Position numbers and translations under genes: made by a program | NCBI RefSeq assembly: GCF_002443295.1 | Contig: NZ_BAOS01000001.1 | Span: forward strand, 248,001 to 312,000 | Direction: 5' to 3' | Source of the DNA: Candidatus Scalindua japonica | Lineage (GTDB): Bacteria; Planctomycetota; Brocadiia; Brocadiales; Scalinduaceae | Length of the DNA stretch: 64,000 nucleotides | Notes under the pieces: model-generated | What the model was told of the DNA's origin: nothing | The model's database searches: none | Seen by the model: the letters and a program-made list of their open reading frames with translations, nothing else | Shown here: positions 34,888 through 44,104 of the stretch, one piece after another | Position numbering within the stretch: the first letter of the stretch is position 1 | How the letters are laid out: the number at the start of each line of letters is the position of its first letter

Positions 34888-36072
34888 ATGTTAGATAAAA
34901 GCCGTGTTATAGGGAAATTATTGAGAATATACTTTATGAATAGACAAGGATTTTTTAAAAAGGTTGATTTGATTATTGTTCTGTTGTTGTCATGCATAAG
35001 TGTTTTTACTGTGTTATTTGTTTCTAATTCAATTTATGCTGCGACTGAGGTGCTTTTCTCGCCGGGAGGGTCGATTAAAGACACAATAATAAAGAATATC
35101 AGTTTATCAAAAAACTCTATAGATGTTACGGCCTTTACGTTTACGGCAGGTGACATTGCGGAGGCGTTGTATCGGGCAAAAGAACGTGGAGTGAAGATCA
35201 GGGTGGTTATTGACCGGTCCCAAGAGGCAAAGTTCTATCCGGTGATAGAGTTTCTTAAGCAGGAACAATTTAATCTGCAATTTCTACAAGGTAATATCGG
35301 GGGCTCCATGAACAATGCATTTGCAATTTTTGATGATAAACTTCTTGTGACTGGCTCGTATACATGGACGGAATATTCTGAGAAATTCAACTATGAAAAT
35401 GCGGTTTTTATTGATCAGCCCGATGTAGTAGGGAAATATAAAAAAGAGTTTGAGTCATTATATGATAAAAGTGTTGTGCAGGGAGCTGGCAGGTTTGAGG
35501 TGGTTGCTGCTGCTGCTGTATCAAATAAGATTAAGGATCCGGCAAAACATGGAAATGTGAGTAATAAGGGAGAAAATGTTGAAAACAGCACAACGTACAA
35601 AGATGATGTTGTCAAATTTGTTATAGGAAAAAATATTGAGCATTTAAATATCCCTGAAGATAAACATGAAAACAAAGTTGATAAACAGTTGCAAACTATT
35701 AAAGAACCATTAAAAAAGTTTGTTACTATCTCTTTCGATGAACTTGATGATAAATTAGGTAGTGGATGTACGCTCGAAAAATCTGAAAAGATTCGCCTCT
35801 GGAAAGATGAATTCGAAGGGAAATATATCAGATGGACAGGAAGAATCAGTTTTAGAGGATATGCTGTTTACGACTGGAATAAACTCGGCATAAGCCATAA
35901 TAATGATAGTAACATAGATGTTAATCTCAGGTTTGATTATACGAAACAGAGAAAAGTAATGAAATTGAAAGTTGGTGATATCATAACTTATACTGGCAGA
36001 TTGGTATCACTTAGTAGTGCATTCTCTTCCTATAGGGTTGAAGATGCGGATGTGCTACAAGTAATAAGATGA
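34888..36072 (+). CDS. Secreted PLD-fold protein with degenerate HKD motif and OB-like C-terminus
   Basis: This 394-residue protein has an N-terminal signal or anchor (about residues 27-50). The single phospholipase D domain (residues 52-200) resembles Nuc-type endonucleases, but the HxK motif is MNNAFAIFD at 141-149, with Asn for His and Ala for Lys. Asp149 and the later GSYTWT..NYEN pattern remain. A variable linker follows, then an OB-fold-like region (about 285-394) containing KYIRWTGRI and VGDIITYTGRL, similar to tRNA_anti-like domains. Loss of catalytic residues implies binding and not cleavage. ATG 34936 is an alternative start. Confidence 0.72.
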   Translation: MLDKSRVIGKLLRIYFMNRQGFFKKVDLIIVLLLSCISVFTVLFVSNSIYAATEVLFSPGGSIKDTIIKNISLSKNSIDVTAFTFTAGDIAEALYRAKERGVKIRVVIDRSQEAKFYPVIEFLKQEQFNLQFLQGNIGGSMNNAFAIFDDKLLVTGSYTWTEYSEKFNYENAVFIDQPDVVGKYKKEFESLYDKSVVQGAGRFEVVAAAAVSNKIKDPAKHGNVSNKGENVENSTTYKDDVVKFVIGKNIEHLNIPEDKHENKVDKQLQTIKEPLKKFVTISFDELDDKLGSGCTLEKSEKIRLWKDEFEGKYIRWTGRISFRGYAVYDWNKLGISHNNDSNIDVNLRFDYTKQRKVMKLKVGDIITYTGRLVSLSSAFSSYRVEDADVLQVIR

Positions 36073-36321
36073 TGACTGAATCATTCTCACCATGCCATTT
36101 CGTATAGCATGCTGTATGGAGAATAAAGTGACGCATCTGATTGTTCCAGCCCGTCGAAGGCAGCAATCTCTTTGAGTCTGGACATTAAAAAGAATAAAGG
36201 CGGATTAATTTACAGATTTTGCTTCTACCCTGCTTTTCCCACTCTCTTGTTCACATATCCCCGTTAAGCATAAAACGTTAAGATCGATAAGATATTTGTC
36301 TGCAAAAGCCTTGCCTGTCTC

Positions 36322-36870
36322 GTGATAGCCATTTGCCTGTTTATCACTCAAACCATAACCCGAATATCACCTGGTGTGGCGTCTGTTTTTGTAGCTATGC
36401 TACTTTTTGTAATATCAAAGGTTGATGTAGAGCAAATGCTTGAAGAGATCGAATGGGATACCCTGCTCTTTTTTTCAGGTCTCTTTGCTCTGGTTGGTGT
36501 GCTGGAAGAAAAGGGGGTGAGTGAATGGCTGGCTCATAATGTGTTTCTGCGGGCGGGTGATATTCCTTATTTTATTGTGTTAATGGTATTATGGGTGTCG
36601 GGTTTAACAGCCGGATTATTGAATAATATTCCTTTCACCATTGCCATGGTACCTATCGTGAAACTCATGCAGGAATCAAATCCAATTCCCAATAATATTC
36701 TCTGGTGGGCGTTGGTCCTTGGGACCTGTTTTGGAGGAAACCTGACAATACTTGGTGCTTCGGTTAATATCGTTACCGTAGGGATTGTAAAAAAATATAA
36801 GCATAATATCAGTTTTCTTGAATTTATGAGATCAGAAACCAGACTGTCAGGATCCTTAAAGAAAAAATAA
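36322..36870 (+). pseudogene. ArsB/NhaD-type anion permease, truncated remnant
   Basis: The 182-codon frame corresponds only to the C-terminal half of an ArsB/NhaD-type ion transporter. EWDTLLFFSGLFALVGVLEE and GLLNNIPFTIAMVPI are family motifs, followed by GTCFGGNLTILGASVNIV. About half of the usual 420-450 residue protein is missing at the N-terminus, and GTG 36322 has no ribosome site. The C-terminus runs into a Lys-rich end instead of the final helix. The 249 bp before it (36073-36321) shows no coding continuation that I can read. It looks like a decayed gene. Confidence 0.7.
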
Positions 36871-37436
36871 AACTGTTTGAGTCAATGACGGAACAAGTCA
36901 TCCTGGCTGGTCGGCAATACGTTCGGGATAATGACATTATTATTACCCATTCCGCTAGTACCGTTGTGAAACGCATTTTGATCGAAGCCAAAGAATAACT
37001 GAATCGTAAATTCTCAGTAATAATTCTCAAACAGGATTTTTTGAGGACAAAACAGATGATCAGCTGGCTGACGGAAGCAGGTATTGATCATACCATAGTG
37101 CCGGAATATTTCTTGAGTCTTCAACTTGAAAAAGCCACTAAAATGTTTATCGATGCAGTATCAGTTACTCATGACAAACAAGTGGTGGCTGTGGTGGGAA
37201 CGGCAAATGTCGTCTCTTACTGCCATATTAACCATATACCGGTATACCTCTTTGTGAAGGCTCTACAACTTTCCCACCAACCCTTTACACGCCAGCATAT
37301 CTATCTAAAAGTAGTAGATATGGTACAAGACAGTTGTGTTTATCCTCTAACCAAACACTCCCATGATCTGATAGACCTCAAACTTGTAGATAATTTAATT
37401 ACTGAAAATGGTGAGGTAGGAATTGGAACCTTATAG
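36822..37436 (+). pseudogene. eIF2B alpha/beta/delta-like protein remnant with in-frame stop
   Basis: The frame open from 36822 reads IIITHSASTVVKRILIEAKE and then meets TAA at 36996-36998. It continues in the same frame through FSVIILKQDF, LTEAGIDHTIVPE and VAVVGTANVVSYCHINHIPV to 37436. This order is that of the Rossmann-like domain of eIF2B-alpha/beta/delta and ribose-1,5-bisphosphate isomerase proteins. The N-terminal part is absent and the frame overlaps the end of the permease remnant. One TTG (37041) could in theory start the downstream part, but no ribosome site is present. It is a decayed gene unless the stop is a base error. Confidence 0.6.
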
Positions 37437-37533
37437 AGCAAAGCCAATATGATTTTTGAATCTTCTATTGTGGCGCTTGAGGAAAGGAGGGGTTATTCCT
37501 TTTTGGTGTAACGTGTTGCTTCAAACAATAAGC

Positions 37534-37571
37534 ATGTAAAATTTACATCTTAAACTATGTAAATTTTACAT
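37534..37571. promoter_or_regulatory. Paired near-palindromic operator-like sites
   Basis: ATGTAAAATTTACAT (37534-37548) and ATGTAAATTTTACAT (37557-37571) are exact inverted copies, each nearly palindromic, with centres 23 bp apart. That spacing is about two DNA turns, as in cooperative dimer binding. It lies in the 364-bp spacer 37437-37800, otherwise without a gene, upstream of the gene at 37801. The binding protein is unknown. Confidence 0.5.
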
Positions 37572-37800
37572 TATCCATTCCCATTAATGAGTATTCCATA
37601 ATTCGTACCAAATATTAGTAGTTACTCTAAGTCCTTAATGAACAGATGCTTAAATGGGCCTGTTATATACAATCTTTTTCCGTTTTATATGCTTGGCATA
37701 TCTCATGCTCTAGTTGTATACCACGTGAAAACCTGAAGTGTGTTGACAACGAATTCTGTTTTTCACTTCTTATGATAAAAAATTTTGAAAGGAAAGAGAG

Positions 37801-38190
37801 TTGGAGAAATTATTGATTTGTATCGCTATTATGATTTTATCTGCAGATCCGGTTTTCGCAGAGAGCGATCCTGGCAAGGTTAAAGACAATGTGGTTTCTG
37901 CTGAGAAGAACGAACAAAGAGAAGAAAGCGCTTTTTGCAATTTTAAGAATGGCATGAATAGTTGCCTGTTGAGTTTGGTGTATTCTACTATAAAGGTGAA
38001 CATAGCGGTAATTGCCGGTGTCGTGGGAGGCGTGGCATATCCTTTAAGTTGCTTTAATAGTGGCGTATCAAAAAAAATATGGGATTCTTCAATGGGTGGC
38101 ACATATCTCATCACTGAAGATATTCTTACGGGGAAAGAGAAGCCGGAGTTATTCTTTAAAAGAGAACGAGAGGAAGCTACTGGAAAATGA
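37801..38190 (+). CDS. Small secreted or membrane protein, unknown
   Basis: I do not recognise a family. The 129-residue product has a signal peptide (residues 1-20, ending DPVFAES), a Glu/Lys-rich segment and one hydrophobic stretch (VNIAVIAGVVGGVAYPL), then SMGGTYLITEDILTGKEKP. TTG 37801 is the start because GAAAGGAAAGAGAG immediately precedes it. It is 49 bp before a receiver-domain gene, so it may belong to the following operon. An envelope location is likely; the function is unknown. Confidence 0.6.
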   Translation: MEKLLICIAIMILSADPVFAESDPGKVKDNVVSAEKNEQREESAFCNFKNGMNSCLLSLVYSTIKVNIAVIAGVVGGVAYPLSCFNSGVSKKIWDSSMGGTYLITEDILTGKEKPELFFKREREEATGK

Positions 38191-38239
38191 TGTGTCTAAT
38201 TAAAATTTTAAATGTTAATAATACTGCAAAATATACAAA

Positions 38240-38614
38240 ATGCAAAAGGTTCTTATTTGTGATCCAGACAAGTTATTTAGATGGAATTTAAGATATGTGC
38301 TCGAATCAAAAGGCTTTGTTGTACAAGAAGCTTCCAGACCAGGTGAGGCAATAAAATATGTACTGAAAGAAGGATTTGCTGTTGTTGTCTTCAATCTGCA
38401 ATCAGACGATTTAAACGGTGTGCAGATTTTCTCTGCTATAAAGGCGATTGATTATAAACTCCCGGTTATTATAGTTACAGACGGTGATGTGACATTATCT
38501 TCTGTCTCTTCTATAATTCATGAGTCATTTAGATTATTGCAAAAGCCGGTCGGCTATAATGAAATAGAAGAAGCTGTCCGTGATGCGATCCAGGTGAAAG
38601 TAAATAGTAAATGA
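38240..38614 (+). CDS. Receiver-domain protein with Asn at the phosphoacceptor site
   Basis: This 124-residue stand-alone receiver has the acidic pair in CDPD (residues 7-10), conserved Thr80 in IIVT and Lys102 in LQKPV. The expected phosphoacceptor Asp is replaced by Asn52 (VVVFNLQSDD). Such atypical receivers cannot be phosphorylated there and work through protein contacts or another ligand. No output domain is attached. It is 40 bp before the reductase gene, at the head of the probable lipid gene set. ATG 38240 lacks a strong ribosome site. Confidence 0.75.
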   Translation: MQKVLICDPDKLFRWNLRYVLESKGFVVQEASRPGEAIKYVLKEGFAVVVFNLQSDDLNGVQIFSAIKAIDYKLPVIIVTDGDVTLSSVSSIIHESFRLLQKPVGYNEIEEAVRDAIQVKVNSK

Positions 38615-38653
38615 TATGTTTCAGTATGGGCAACGGGAAGGAATCAATTTAAT

Positions 38654-39892
38654 ATGGAGAAAAGAGAAAAAATAATTTTAGTAACAGGGTCAACTGGTTT
38701 TCTCGGTAGTGCTATTACGCAAAGACTTTTAGTTTCCGGTTGCAGGCTGAGATTGTTAATAAGAAAAAGAGATAACGATATTTCTCAAATCTCATTTGGT
38801 TGGGAAAGTTTGATTAAGGAGCGGATACTGGGAGATCAGTTTGACGATTACTCACAAGAACAATACAGAGTGGTTGGTGAACGATTCAATAATGATACAT
38901 CACTTCAAGAATTGTTTTTTAGTAATGTAGAAATAATAGAGGGAGATATAACTTCCAGTAGTTTAGGATTAGAGAAACAAGAATACAGAAAGTTGTGTAA
39001 TGAGGTAGAGGATGTCTTTCACTGTGCCGCAGTGACTCATTTCGAAATGCAGGGAGCTGATGAGCACATGGACGTTAATGTAAGAGGGACAGAAAACATG
39101 CTGCAGTTTGCTAATTCCGGTAAACAAAAGCGGTTTCATTATGTAAGTACCGCGTATGTGGCTGGCCAACAGAATTGCATCATTTACGAAAATGAGATGG
39201 TAAACGAGCCTCTATTTAATAATGAGTATGAAAGGAGTAAATTCGTTGCCGAGCGGCTTGTGATTGAGTATGCAAAAAGCAATGATATCCCATATACGAT
39301 ATACCGTCCGGGTATAATAGTAGGAGATTCTAAAACCGGGGCTACTTGTAGATTTGACAACCTATATCTTTTTGTGAAGGTGTTGTTCAATATAAAAAAT
39401 TCTTTTATTAAGCGTAAAAGTGGAGATTTAAACAATATTACCATCAGGGTGCCTGGTGATCCTGATACCCTGATTAATCTTGTTCCTATCGATTATGTCG
39501 CTGATGCTATAGTTGTAATTTTAAAAAAGAGAGAGAGTATAGGGCAAATTTATCATATTACAAATCCAAATCCACCGCGACTCTGTGAATTAAGGGATTT
39601 GGTAATTACCCTCCTGAAAATCAAAGGTATGCATGTGGAGATTGATAGAGAACTTGAAAAGCAAAGCCTGAGTGCCGTAGAGAAATTGTTCCTTCGTCAG
39701 ACAAGGTCTTATTACTCGTACCTTTTTAGCAGATTACGATTTGATGATTGCAACACTCAGGATGTTTTAAAAAGCACCGGTATTATTTGTCCTGTAATGA
39801 CAACAGAATTAATCACTGTATTAATTGATTATGCTGTTTCTCATAATTGGGGAGAAGAAGAGCGAGCCGTGTTGCAAAACTTACATGTTTAG
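38654..39892 (+). CDS. Thioester / fatty-acyl reductase-like NAD(P) enzyme
   Basis: This 412-residue protein of the extended SDR type (NAD_binding_4) begins with ILVTGSTGFLGSAI, the nucleotide-binding motif. DVFHCAAVTHF, VNVRGTENML and the active-site YERSKFVAE motif (Tyr and Lys) follow. This family reduces acyl-CoA or acyl-carrier thioesters to aldehyde or alcohol. A short C-terminal extension has a Tyr-rich segment. It is followed 6 bp later by an SCP2 gene, so lipid metabolism is the likely context. Substrate is inferred. Confidence 0.8.
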   Translation: MEKREKIILVTGSTGFLGSAITQRLLVSGCRLRLLIRKRDNDISQISFGWESLIKERILGDQFDDYSQEQYRVVGERFNNDTSLQELFFSNVEIIEGDITSSSLGLEKQEYRKLCNEVEDVFHCAAVTHFEMQGADEHMDVNVRGTENMLQFANSGKQKRFHYVSTAYVAGQQNCIIYENEMVNEPLFNNEYERSKFVAERLVIEYAKSNDIPYTIYRPGIIVGDSKTGATCRFDNLYLFVKVLFNIKNSFIKRKSGDLNNITIRVPGDPDTLINLVPIDYVADAIVVILKKRESIGQIYHITNPNPPRLCELRDLVITLLKIKGMHVEIDRELEKQSLSAVEKLFLRQTRSYYSYLFSRLRFDDCNTQDVLKSTGIICPVMTTELITVLIDYAVSHNWGEEERAVLQNLHV

Positions 39893-39897
39893 ACAAT

Positions 39898-40317
39898 ATG
39901 ATTGAGATAAAACCGGGTAATAGTAAAAAACGACCGAATATTGCAAATGGAATCACTCCGGTGGAGTATTTTGAGCAGTTGATTTTTCCACGTGTAAACC
40001 TATGCCCTTTACCCAAAATTGAGAGTCTTAATACTGTTATCAGGTTTGACATAGATGGTGACAGCGGTGGTAGTTGGACTATTAGAGTAGAATGTGGGCT
40101 CTTAAAACGTGTTGTAAGAAATTTTCCAGATACTGGATTGCTGATTAATGTATCGGGATTACGTCCGGTGTCAACATTTCAAATGGATAGTAAAACCTTT
40201 GTGTCTATTTTAAAGAGGGAGTTTACACCGCAAAATGCTTTTTTCAAGAGAAAGGTCAAGATATCAGGAGACATAATGATTGCCCTTAAGATGAATGTTC
40301 TTGTTAATTATTTATAG
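39898..40317 (+). CDS. SCP2-like lipid-binding protein
   Basis: This protein of about 139 residues starts MIEIKPGNSKKRPNI. It contains VIRFDIDGDSGGSWTIRVE and a late segment FKRKVKISGDIMIALKMN, both typical of SCP2 sterol-carrier domains, which hold hydrophobic ligands in a pocket. No cysteine or membrane helix dominates. ATG 39898 was chosen over an earlier in-frame start inside the reductase gene because it begins 6 bp after that gene. A very stable hairpin follows at 40321. A lipid-carrier role in the gene set is inferred. Confidence 0.65.
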   Translation: MIEIKPGNSKKRPNIANGITPVEYFEQLIFPRVNLCPLPKIESLNTVIRFDIDGDSGGSWTIRVECGLLKRVVRNFPDTGLLINVSGLRPVSTFQMDSKTFVSILKREFTPQNAFFKRKVKISGDIMIALKMNVLVNYL

Positions 40318-40320
40318 TGA

Positions 40321-40378
40321 TCATTCCTTTCTTTAGAGAAGATTCCGGTGCCGGAGTCTTATCAAAAGAGAGGAATGA
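40321..40378. terminator. Long hairpin between SCP2 and RND genes
   Basis: TCATTCCTTTCTTT (40321-40334) pairs with AAAGAGAGGAATGA (40365-40378) with one G-U pair, and inside it AAGATTCCGG (40339-40348) pairs with CCGGAGTCTT (40351-40360) with one G-U pair. No T run follows, so an RNA-stability or attenuation role is as likely as termination. Confidence 0.55.
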
Positions 40379-40432
40379 CAGTTGTTGGAAAGTGTAACAG
40401 ACAACAGTAAATGCGGGTACGAATAACTTAAT

Positions 40433-42760
40433 ATGGAGTGGATTGCAAAAATAATACTGAAATATCGTATAGTGTTTCTTGTCCTGATAGGGCTTTTAAC
40501 CGGTTTGTTCGGGTATTATGCAATTAAATGTAAGACTGATAATTCCATTGAAGTATGGTTGAAACATAACGATCCGAAGCTTGATTATTATTACGACTTT
40601 ATAGACAAGTTTGGGGATGATGAGTTTCTTATAATCGCACTTGATGGTGATGATCTTTTTACCGGTAAAAAGATTAAGTTAATTAATGATATAGCAACAA
40701 GATTGGAGTCGATTAAAGGTGTAAGGAGCGTAATGTCTTTAGCAAGTGTTTACAAGGATAAGTTGTCAGCCCCCTATTTTAAAGAGGTTTTAAAGAGTAA
40801 CAGGGCAAGATCCGTCATTGAGGTTTTTAAAGAAAAGATTTTAGATGATCCGATGTACATTAATAATGTGGTATCAACCGATGGTGAAACAACTGCAATT
40901 ATAGCGACAGTGGCAAAGGGATCACCGGAATCAAGAGTGAAACTGGTAAAAGAAACCAGGGAGATACTGAGGGTAGTAGAAATTGAAAATAATAATGGAT
41001 CGTCTCAGCCTGTATTACGAAAAGGAATGGGTAAGGTAAATGACCCACAGAAAGGTTTCTTTCTGGCGGGCCCATCAATCGTAAATACAGAACTGGATCG
41101 AATGTCACAAAAAGACATGAGGACTTTCACTCCTGTAATGTTTGCAGTGGCGTTCGTTATACTTGTAGTACTTTTTAAAAATATTTCCGGTGTATTAATT
41201 CCAGCTATAACGATCAGCATTAATATTATGTGGACAGTTGGCTTGTTTGTTATTTTTGATAATAAGATGAATATGGTATCAGGGATGCTTATACCCCTTA
41301 TTTTCGTAATTTCTCTGGCTACTACAGTACACATACTAAACAGGTTTTATCAGGAAGTTAAGCTTTCGGGGGACAGGAGAGAAAGTATACAGAAAACAGT
41401 CAAATACATATGTGTGCCCTGTTTTCTGATGTGTGTTACTACTTCAATTGGCTTCCTTTCACTGATAGCCAGTGATGTAACTCCGGTAAAAACTACCGGC
41501 ATATTTATGGCTGCAGGAATAATGATGTCATTCTTTGTCTGTATAACTCTTGTTCCGGGCATGCTTTCTCTTTTTCCAGGATGGATGAGCAGGCCCTTCA
41601 TGAATATTCACAAAGAACGTGGATCAAGCAATAAGGAATTCTTGGGCATCTACGGGTTTATTGGAAAGTTTGTTAAGAATAATACGATATATATTTTTGT
41701 TTTGAGTTTGGTGTCTGTTGGTATTGCGATTTATGGAATCACAAAGATTGAAGCTGAATCCAGCATATTTGAGTCGTTTCCTGAGAGCAGTGAGATAGCA
41801 AGATCAACGGAACATATTGAGCAGAAATTAATGGGACTTATTCCCATGGACATAGTTATTGATGCCGGAAATATGGGAGGCATTTTTCAGCCGGATGTTC
41901 TTGTAAAGATTGAGAAATTACAAGACTATTTAAAAGGAATACCTGAGGTGACTAAGAGCGTTTCTGTAGCGGATTATGTAAAATATCTAAACAAGTTACT
42001 CAATAAAGATAACCCCGATAGTCAGGTGATAACAAAGGATAAGGCGATTGATTATGTAAAGCTGGCCTCGCTTCATGGAGACAGTATAGTCAAAAGCCTT
42101 TACACGGAAGATCACAACGAAGGACGTGTTTCTGTAAGGATGCAGAACGTAGGTTCGTCCAGATACAAGTCGATAGTAAATGATATCGAAGGATTCATAA
42201 AGGTAAATTTTCCATTAAGTGTTGGTTGCACAATTACGGGCATCATTTCACTTATTATGGATATGCAGGGATACTTGATTGAAAGTCAGATAAAGACATT
42301 CACTCTGGCCTTTGTCATGATTTTTATATGCATTGCACTGCTATTGAAATCGGCAAGGATTGGCATGATGAGTATGATACCCAACCTGATTCCCATTGCT
42401 ATTACCCTGGGTGTTATGGGATACGTGGGCGTAAATCTGGATGTTGCGACAATAATGATTGCGAGTGTCGCGATAGGGATATCGGTTGATGATACAATCC
42501 ATTTTCTCTATCGTTTCAAAGAAGAATTTAAGAAAGACAGGGATCATTACCTTGCAATTCAGCGTACACTCTCCGGAGTAGGCAGGGCACTGATTTTTAC
42601 TACCATTGTTGCAACATGTGGGTTCCTGGTTTTTTGTCTTTCGAACTTTAAGGCCATTCAATATTTTGGATTGCTGACTGGTATAACAATGGTTAGCGCA
42701 ATTGTCGCTGTTTTACTTATTTTACCATCATGTATTTTATTATTTAAACCAAGGTTTTAG
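40433..42760 (+). CDS. MMPL/RND family transporter
   Basis: This 775-residue protein has twelve membrane helices in two six-helix halves, each preceded by a large periplasmic domain, as in MMPL/RND exporters. The first membrane helix starts at residue 12. The first half has GMLIPLIFVISLATTVHI; the second has MIASVAIGISVDDTIHFLY, where the Asp pair supports proton coupling. Many such proteins move lipids or hopanoids across membranes (HpnN-like). It follows the reductase and SCP2 genes and precedes an acyl/aryl-CoA ligase, so lipid export is plausible. ATG 40433 is the start. Confidence 0.85.
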   Translation: MEWIAKIILKYRIVFLVLIGLLTGLFGYYAIKCKTDNSIEVWLKHNDPKLDYYYDFIDKFGDDEFLIIALDGDDLFTGKKIKLINDIATRLESIKGVRSVMSLASVYKDKLSAPYFKEVLKSNRARSVIEVFKEKILDDPMYINNVVSTDGETTAIIATVAKGSPESRVKLVKETREILRVVEIENNNGSSQPVLRKGMGKVNDPQKGFFLAGPSIVNTELDRMSQKDMRTFTPVMFAVAFVILVVLFKNISGVLIPAITISINIMWTVGLFVIFDNKMNMVSGMLIPLIFVISLATTVHILNRFYQEVKLSGDRRESIQKTVKYICVPCFLMCVTTSIGFLSLIASDVTPVKTTGIFMAAGIMMSFFVCITLVPGMLSLFPGWMSRPFMNIHKERGSSNKEFLGIYGFIGKFVKNNTIYIFVLSLVSVGIAIYGITKIEAESSIFESFPESSEIARSTEHIEQKLMGLIPMDIVIDAGNMGGIFQPDVLVKIEKLQDYLKGIPEVTKSVSVADYVKYLNKLLNKDNPDSQVITKDKAIDYVKLASLHGDSIVKSLYTEDHNEGRVSVRMQNVGSSRYKSIVNDIEGFIKVNFPLSVGCTITGIISLIMDMQGYLIESQIKTFTLAFVMIFICIALLLKSARIGMMSMIPNLIPIAITLGVMGYVGVNLDVATIMIASVAIGISVDDTIHFLYRFKEEFKKDRDHYLAIQRTLSGVGRALIFTTIVATCGFLVFCLSNFKAIQYFGLLTGITMVSAIVAVLLILPSCILLFKPRF

Positions 42761-42857
42761 TCGGAGCCGGACTCCTTGCTAGATGTCCTCGGTGCCTTTT
42801 ATCCGGGGAAGCAAGGTATAATCACCTCCTTCCTGGGAGGAATTCAGAGACAGTTAT

Positions 42858-44021
42858 TTGTCACGTAATATCTTACAAAAAATGTTAAATCTGAACAAAG
42901 TTGATCAATTTCAATCTCCGAACTCAAAGTGGTTTGGTTTATCAACTGATGAATGGTTGCCGTCAGTTGTATCAAGACACTTTGATTCTGACCATGGAAG
43001 TCAATACTGGCTTGACAAAGAGAAAGAGTTGGGGATTGATGCGAGAAAAGAGATAAAGACCCTTGATGATTTAAAGATTCTCGGGCCAATGTGTGAAGAT
43101 GATTTACGGAGATATCCCATTGAGCATTTCATTCCAAAAATATTTCTGGACAAAAAAAGTGATTTTATATTAGGTGAAACAGCAGGTACTACTGGCAGGC
43201 CCAAGGTAACTGCTTATCGCAGGGAGGAATTTCGTGCGATCTTCGTTGACTGGTTCGCTTTTATTGCCGAAAAGCGTGATTTTCCTACTGGAGGAAATTG
43301 GTTGTGGATTGGACCGAGTGGTCCGCACATAATTGGTAAGGCAGTAGGGCCTGTTGCGAATGGAATGGGAAGCATGGATCCGTTTTCTATAGATTTCGAT
43401 CCGCGATGGGCAAAAAAAATGCAGCCTGAGTCAATCGGAAGTAAACGTTATCTTGAACACGTATTGGAGCAGGCGATGGATATTATAGAGACACAGGGAA
43501 TAGACGTCTTATACACCACTCCTCCGGTTCTCGCGGGATTAGCATTGCGCATGAGTGATCAAAAGCGTAGGGCCATAAAAGGTGTACATTACGGTGGTAT
43601 TTCAATAGGAACAGAGTCATTGAAGTGCTTCAAAGAGGAAAATTTCCCCAATGCTGTTCACATTTCAGGATATGGTAATACGCTTTTTGGTTTATGTCTC
43701 GAAATAGAAGCGTCATCTACTTATGACCTTGATTACTTTCCGCTTGGTCCCAGGATGATAGTACAGGTGGTTGAAATGGCTGATGGTAATGTGCCAGGTA
43801 GTGAGCGTTTGTCAAAGATCGTTAATTATGGTGAAGAAGGCCAGGTAGTTTTTCACAGGTTAGACGAAAGCTTTTTTATTCCAAATATGTTTGAACGTGA
43901 CAAAGCTGTTCGGATACCCCCAACATCGACGGCAATTGATTATGGTATTACTCAGGATGGGGTCAGGAACCCGACACTTTTGGAAAATAATAATACTATG
44001 GTAAAGACCGGATTATATTAA
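42858..44021 (+). CDS. PaaK-like acyl/aryl-CoA ligase (ANL superfamily)
   Basis: This 387-residue protein resembles phenylacetate-CoA ligase type enzymes that adenylate a carboxylic acid. The motif ETAGTTGRPKVTAYRRE is the AMP-binding P-loop, and GYGNTLFGLCLE near residue 273 matches the later active-site motif. The small mobile C-terminal domain of classical ANL enzymes is short or lacking. TTG 42858 is the listed start; GGAGG at 42836-42840 is about 17 nt away and is locked in a small hairpin, so ATG 42882 is an alternative. It closes the lipid gene set. Real substrate unknown. Confidence 0.75.
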   Translation: MSRNILQKMLNLNKVDQFQSPNSKWFGLSTDEWLPSVVSRHFDSDHGSQYWLDKEKELGIDARKEIKTLDDLKILGPMCEDDLRRYPIEHFIPKIFLDKKSDFILGETAGTTGRPKVTAYRREEFRAIFVDWFAFIAEKRDFPTGGNWLWIGPSGPHIIGKAVGPVANGMGSMDPFSIDFDPRWAKKMQPESIGSKRYLEHVLEQAMDIIETQGIDVLYTTPPVLAGLALRMSDQKRRAIKGVHYGGISIGTESLKCFKEENFPNAVHISGYGNTLFGLCLEIEASSTYDLDYFPLGPRMIVQVVEMADGNVPGSERLSKIVNYGEEGQVVFHRLDESFFIPNMFERDKAVRIPPTSTAIDYGITQDGVRNPTLLENNNTMVKTGLY

Positions 44022-44104
44022 GGTGAAAATAAGTGCCTGAAGTTAAGAAACAGGCATGGTTTAAGCTGTTTAAACCGTTCAAATTTTTTTAGAAAGGCCA
44101 TGAA

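Noticed and set aside
42825-42840. CCTCC/GGAGG hairpin as a riboswitch for the ligase gene
   Set aside because: The stem is only 5 bp and the GGAGG is about 17 nt from the start, so it is likely not the active ribosome site.
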